Shown in pieces: positions 20,948 to 23,190 of a stretch of DNA of 23,190 bases. Each line of letters opens with the position of its first letter. The first letter of the stretch is position 1. Origin of the DNA: Bacteroidales bacterium UBA5342. Lineage in GTDB: Bacteria; Bacteroidota; Bacteroidia; Bacteroidales; UBA5342. Position numbers and translations under genes: made by a program. Location: assembly GCA_002408065.1 (NCBI GenBank), contig DHQI01000043.1, positions 1,183 to 24,372 on the forward strand, written 5' to 3'. Under the pieces are notes generated by a model. That model was not told the origin of the DNA and searched no databases. It saw only the letters and a program-made list of their open reading frames with translations.

Positions 20948-23190
20948 TTACTTCATTAGATAATCCACATAAATTACATCATCACTTTCCAGTGTGAAGG
21001 TTACCGTATTAGCACCGGATCCTAAGATGCCTTCGTAGGATGGGCTTGATTCCCATCGCCAGCCATTGCCGGGGATAAGACCAACACGGTGTTTTTTACC
21101 ATTAATATCTAAGGTGGCGTACACTTGTTTTGGGTTAGGGTTGTAAAAATTAACTGTGAAAAGAGCGTTCTCTGGTGAACCATCATTTTCAAGATACCAT
21201 TCTATGGCATGACCTTTTTGTTTGAGTTCTACGAACCCTTGGCCTTTATAATTTTTGAAATTTTGAGAGATTTTTCCGCCTTTGATTGTAGCCAATTCAG
21301 CTTGTTCTCCTTTCATAGCGGGTGTTTTGCTATGGTCATCAAAGATGAAGCCAACATCATCACCAAAGCGTTCTTCCATATGCAAGGCTTCTTTACCGTT
21401 GATATAAACCACGGCTTTTACATTGGTGTCTTTTTCTACCGCAAAGGCTTTGGTGTATGGTGTTGAGCGCTTGCTTGGAGTACTGCCGTCTGTGGTATAA
21501 TAAACAGCTATATCAGCCTTGGGCTGCTGACCACGTAGATTGATTTGCTCTACGTCAATATTAACCAAATTAGACGTCAGTAGTTTTTTTTCTCCAATAA
21601 TAGAGGCGACGATTAAAGCAACAGCTTCGTCATTTTTATCAGATTCAATATAAGCACGACTTAAACCATAAAATCCAATGCGTGAATTGACGCCATAATG
21701 TGCTTCTACATCTACCGGACTGCCATTGTCCAGTGCTTTAATTTTACCACCACCCATAACGTGGAAATAATTTCGGTTCTCGCCATAAGGATAAAAATTA
21801 CCCTCTTGGTCTTGTGCGCTCACGCGTACTTGTACGATGTCTTTTCCAGCTTTCGCTAATGGTTCACCATCTATCGAAAGTGCGACTTGAGCTGGCGCTG
21901 AAGCGGTTTTTACCCTTTCTTCAACAGGTCTTTTATCTTCGATATAGCCTATAGCACGTAGCTCTCCCGGCTTATAAGGCACCATCCATTGGCATTGCAT
22001 TTCGCTTTCGATAAATCCCGGTTTTTGTGTTCCGAGGGATTTGCCGTTAAGGAAAAGCTCTACTTCGTCGCAGTTGGAATAAACCCATACAGGAATTTCT
22101 GTCCCTTCCTTTATGGTAGGGTGCGTCCAATGCGGTAATATATATACCATAGCTTCTTCTGTCCATTGACTTTGGTATAAGTAGTAAAGGTCTTTTTCGA
22201 AATTGGCCAGATCAATGGCGCCACCCATAAAAGCACGGTAAGGCCAGCCACCGTGTACAAAACCGGCTTCACCTATGTAGTCATGTCCCGTCCAACGAAA
22301 ACTGCCGGAATAGTGTGGGATGTCACGTAGTTGCTCAATAGATTTTCGCGCTGTAAGGCGTACGGTTGCATTGTCGTACGAAGAGTTAAAAATTTGCTTA
22401 TGACTGCTAAAATTTTCTGCTTTTGTCCAGCTGTCGTGAAACACTTCTTCTTGGGTCAAATCCGGAATCCAGTAAGGTTTTTGTTTTTTGTCGGGGTAGC
22501 CGTTGCGGTACCAGGTTTTGGTACGGTAGTAACCGCGCACTTGCCATGTATGTGGGTTTTCTGTCCCAATGAATGGACGATCCCAGGTTTTTGTTTCCAT
22601 AAAACCTTTGCGCTCACTGTGCCCGTTTAGCCCGTAAACATCCATGGCTTCCTTGTTGGAGTCGCCGGAAGTGACAGGGCGGGTGTTATCCAGTTGATGA
22701 CAAAGCTTCACCAACTCGGAAGCAACTTCTCCTTGGGTCTCATTACCTACGCTGTAAATAACGATAGACGGGTGGTTGCGGTCGCGTTCGATCCATTCTT
22801 TTATGTCGCTTTGCCAGTGTTTCTCGAAAAAACGTGCGCCGTAATCATGGGGCGCTTTGCGGTGCCAGCCATCAAATATTTCGTCCATAACCAGCATGCC
22901 AAGTTCGTCGCAAGCACGGTAAAAATCAGGTGTTTGTGGGTTGTGTGCTGTGCGGATGGCATTTACCCCCATAGCTTTGAGTTGCTGTATGCGAAAACGG
23001 ATGATTTTTCCCGGAACAGCTGCTCCTAATGCTCCGGCATCCTGATGGTTGCATACGCCTTGTAGTTTTATATTACGGCCATTGAGCCAAAAGCCGGTTT
23101 TTGTTTCCCAGCGTATATCGCGAAAGCCAAAACGTGTTTTTTCCTGATGTAAAGTCTTTCCGTTTTGCGAAATAGAAGTAACAAAATAAT
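20948..23190 (-). CDS. GH2 beta-galactosidase-like glycoside hydrolase (5' end outside window)
   Basis: 746 C-terminal residues are visible; the gene continues past 23190. Numbering from the window edge, the GH2 TIM barrel (about 37-345) opens with LNGRNIKLQGVCNHQDAGALG. MGVNAIRTAHNP, LVMDEIFDGW and SVGNETQG follow, with E150 as the probable acid/base. The nucleophile is probably E210 in FIGTENPHTWQVRG; later comes WTGHDYIGE. Downstream are a DUF4982-like domain (about 355-425, VELFLNGKSLG), a GH2_C5-like domain (435-545), a chitobiase-C-like module (YYTTDGSTPS near 562-572) and a final beta-sandwich that may bind carbohydrate. No dockerin or T9SS sorting domain occurs at this C-terminus. It probably removes terminal sugars from oligosaccharides in the periplasm; the exact substrate is unknown. 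It is convergent with the adhesin operon. An internal ATG at 22972 is not the start. Confidence 0.9.
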   Translation of the reverse strand, partial: YFVTSISQNGKTLHQEKTRFGFRDIRWETKTGFWLNGRNIKLQGVCNHQDAGALGAAVPGKIIRFRIQQLKAMGVNAIRTAHNPQTPDFYRACDELGMLVMDEIFDGWHRKAPHDYGARFFEKHWQSDIKEWIERDRNHPSIVIYSVGNETQGEVASELVKLCHQLDNTRPVTSGDSNKEAMDVYGLNGHSERKGFMETKTWDRPFIGTENPHTWQVRGYYRTKTWYRNGYPDKKQKPYWIPDLTQEEVFHDSWTKAENFSSHKQIFNSSYDNATVRLTARKSIEQLRDIPHYSGSFRWTGHDYIGEAGFVHGGWPYRAFMGGAIDLANFEKDLYYLYQSQWTEEAMVYILPHWTHPTIKEGTEIPVWVYSNCDEVELFLNGKSLGTQKPGFIESEMQCQWMVPYKPGELRAIGYIEDKRPVEERVKTASAPAQVALSIDGEPLAKAGKDIVQVRVSAQDQEGNFYPYGENRNYFHVMGGGKIKALDNGSPVDVEAHYGVNSRIGFYGLSRAYIESDKNDEAVALIVASIIGEKKLLTSNLVNIDVEQINLRGQQPKADIAVYYTTDGSTPSKRSTPYTKAFAVEKDTNVKAVVYINGKEALHMEERFGDDVGFIFDDHSKTPAMKGEQAELATIKGGKISQNFKNYKGQGFVELKQKGHAIEWYLENDGSPENALFTVNFYNPNPKQVYATLDINGKKHRVGLIPGNGWRWESSPSYEGILGSGANTVTFTLESDDVIYVDYLMK

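Noticed and set aside
20764..20997. 77-codon plus-strand frame after the scaffold gene
   Set aside because: It begins inside the terminator hairpin, overlaps the GH2 3' end and has no recognisable protein features.

Overview
This window looks like a chromosomal segment of a Bacteroidota bacterium, most likely class Bacteroidia (Bacteroidales or Marinilabiliales). The evidence is the rplM-rpsI-rpsB-tsf cluster with Bacteroidia-like L13 and S2 termini, promoter elements of the TTTG / TAnnTTTG type, few Shine-Dalgarno sequences, two huge secreted proteins with type IX secretion (T9SS) sorting domains, a DUF4105/Lnb-type membrane protein next to lgt, and a Bacteroidota-style GH2 enzyme. The taxonomy is inferred from these features, not from a database search.

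Layout. 1-883 (minus) is the 5' part of dnaA, cut by the window edge. 884-1237 is a very AT-rich divergent spacer with a perfect inverted repeat. From 1238 to 3332 (plus) come a 22-codon leader ORF overlapping a YqgE/AlgH-family gene, then xerD and a low-molecular-weight protein tyrosine phosphatase, with a REP-like palindrome before the last. 3444-6333 is the ribosomal block: a good promoter, a leader that can fold into a pseudoknot, rplM, rpsI, a second structured leader, rpsB, tsf and an intrinsic terminator. 6366-7361 is a FemAB/BioF2-like acyltransferase. Convergent to it, on the minus strand, lies an lgt-lnb-like pair (9682 down to 7457) that could carry out two successive lipoprotein lipidation steps. 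asd (9900-10901, plus) follows and ends in a textbook terminator.

11257-20719 holds two giant secreted proteins in one probable operon. The first (1775 aa) has a signal peptide, seven units of a right-handed beta-helix, a dockerin-like pair of loops, a cohesin-like domain and a T9SS sorting domain. The second (1359 aa) has a signal peptide, three cohesin-like domains alternating with Big-type domains, a CARDB-like domain, Ig/PKD domains, a tandem adhesin repeat and a T9SS sorting domain. Together they resemble a small cohesin/dockerin surface assembly exported by the T9SS: protein 2 as a trivalent scaffold, protein 1 as a dockerin-bearing adhesin that also carries its own cohesin. This is the most interesting part of the window; binding and export are inference.

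20948-23190 (minus) is a GH2 beta-galactosidase-like enzyme, cut at its N-terminus by the window end and convergent with the adhesin operon. No tRNA, rRNA, CRISPR array, insertion sequence or prophage gene was seen.
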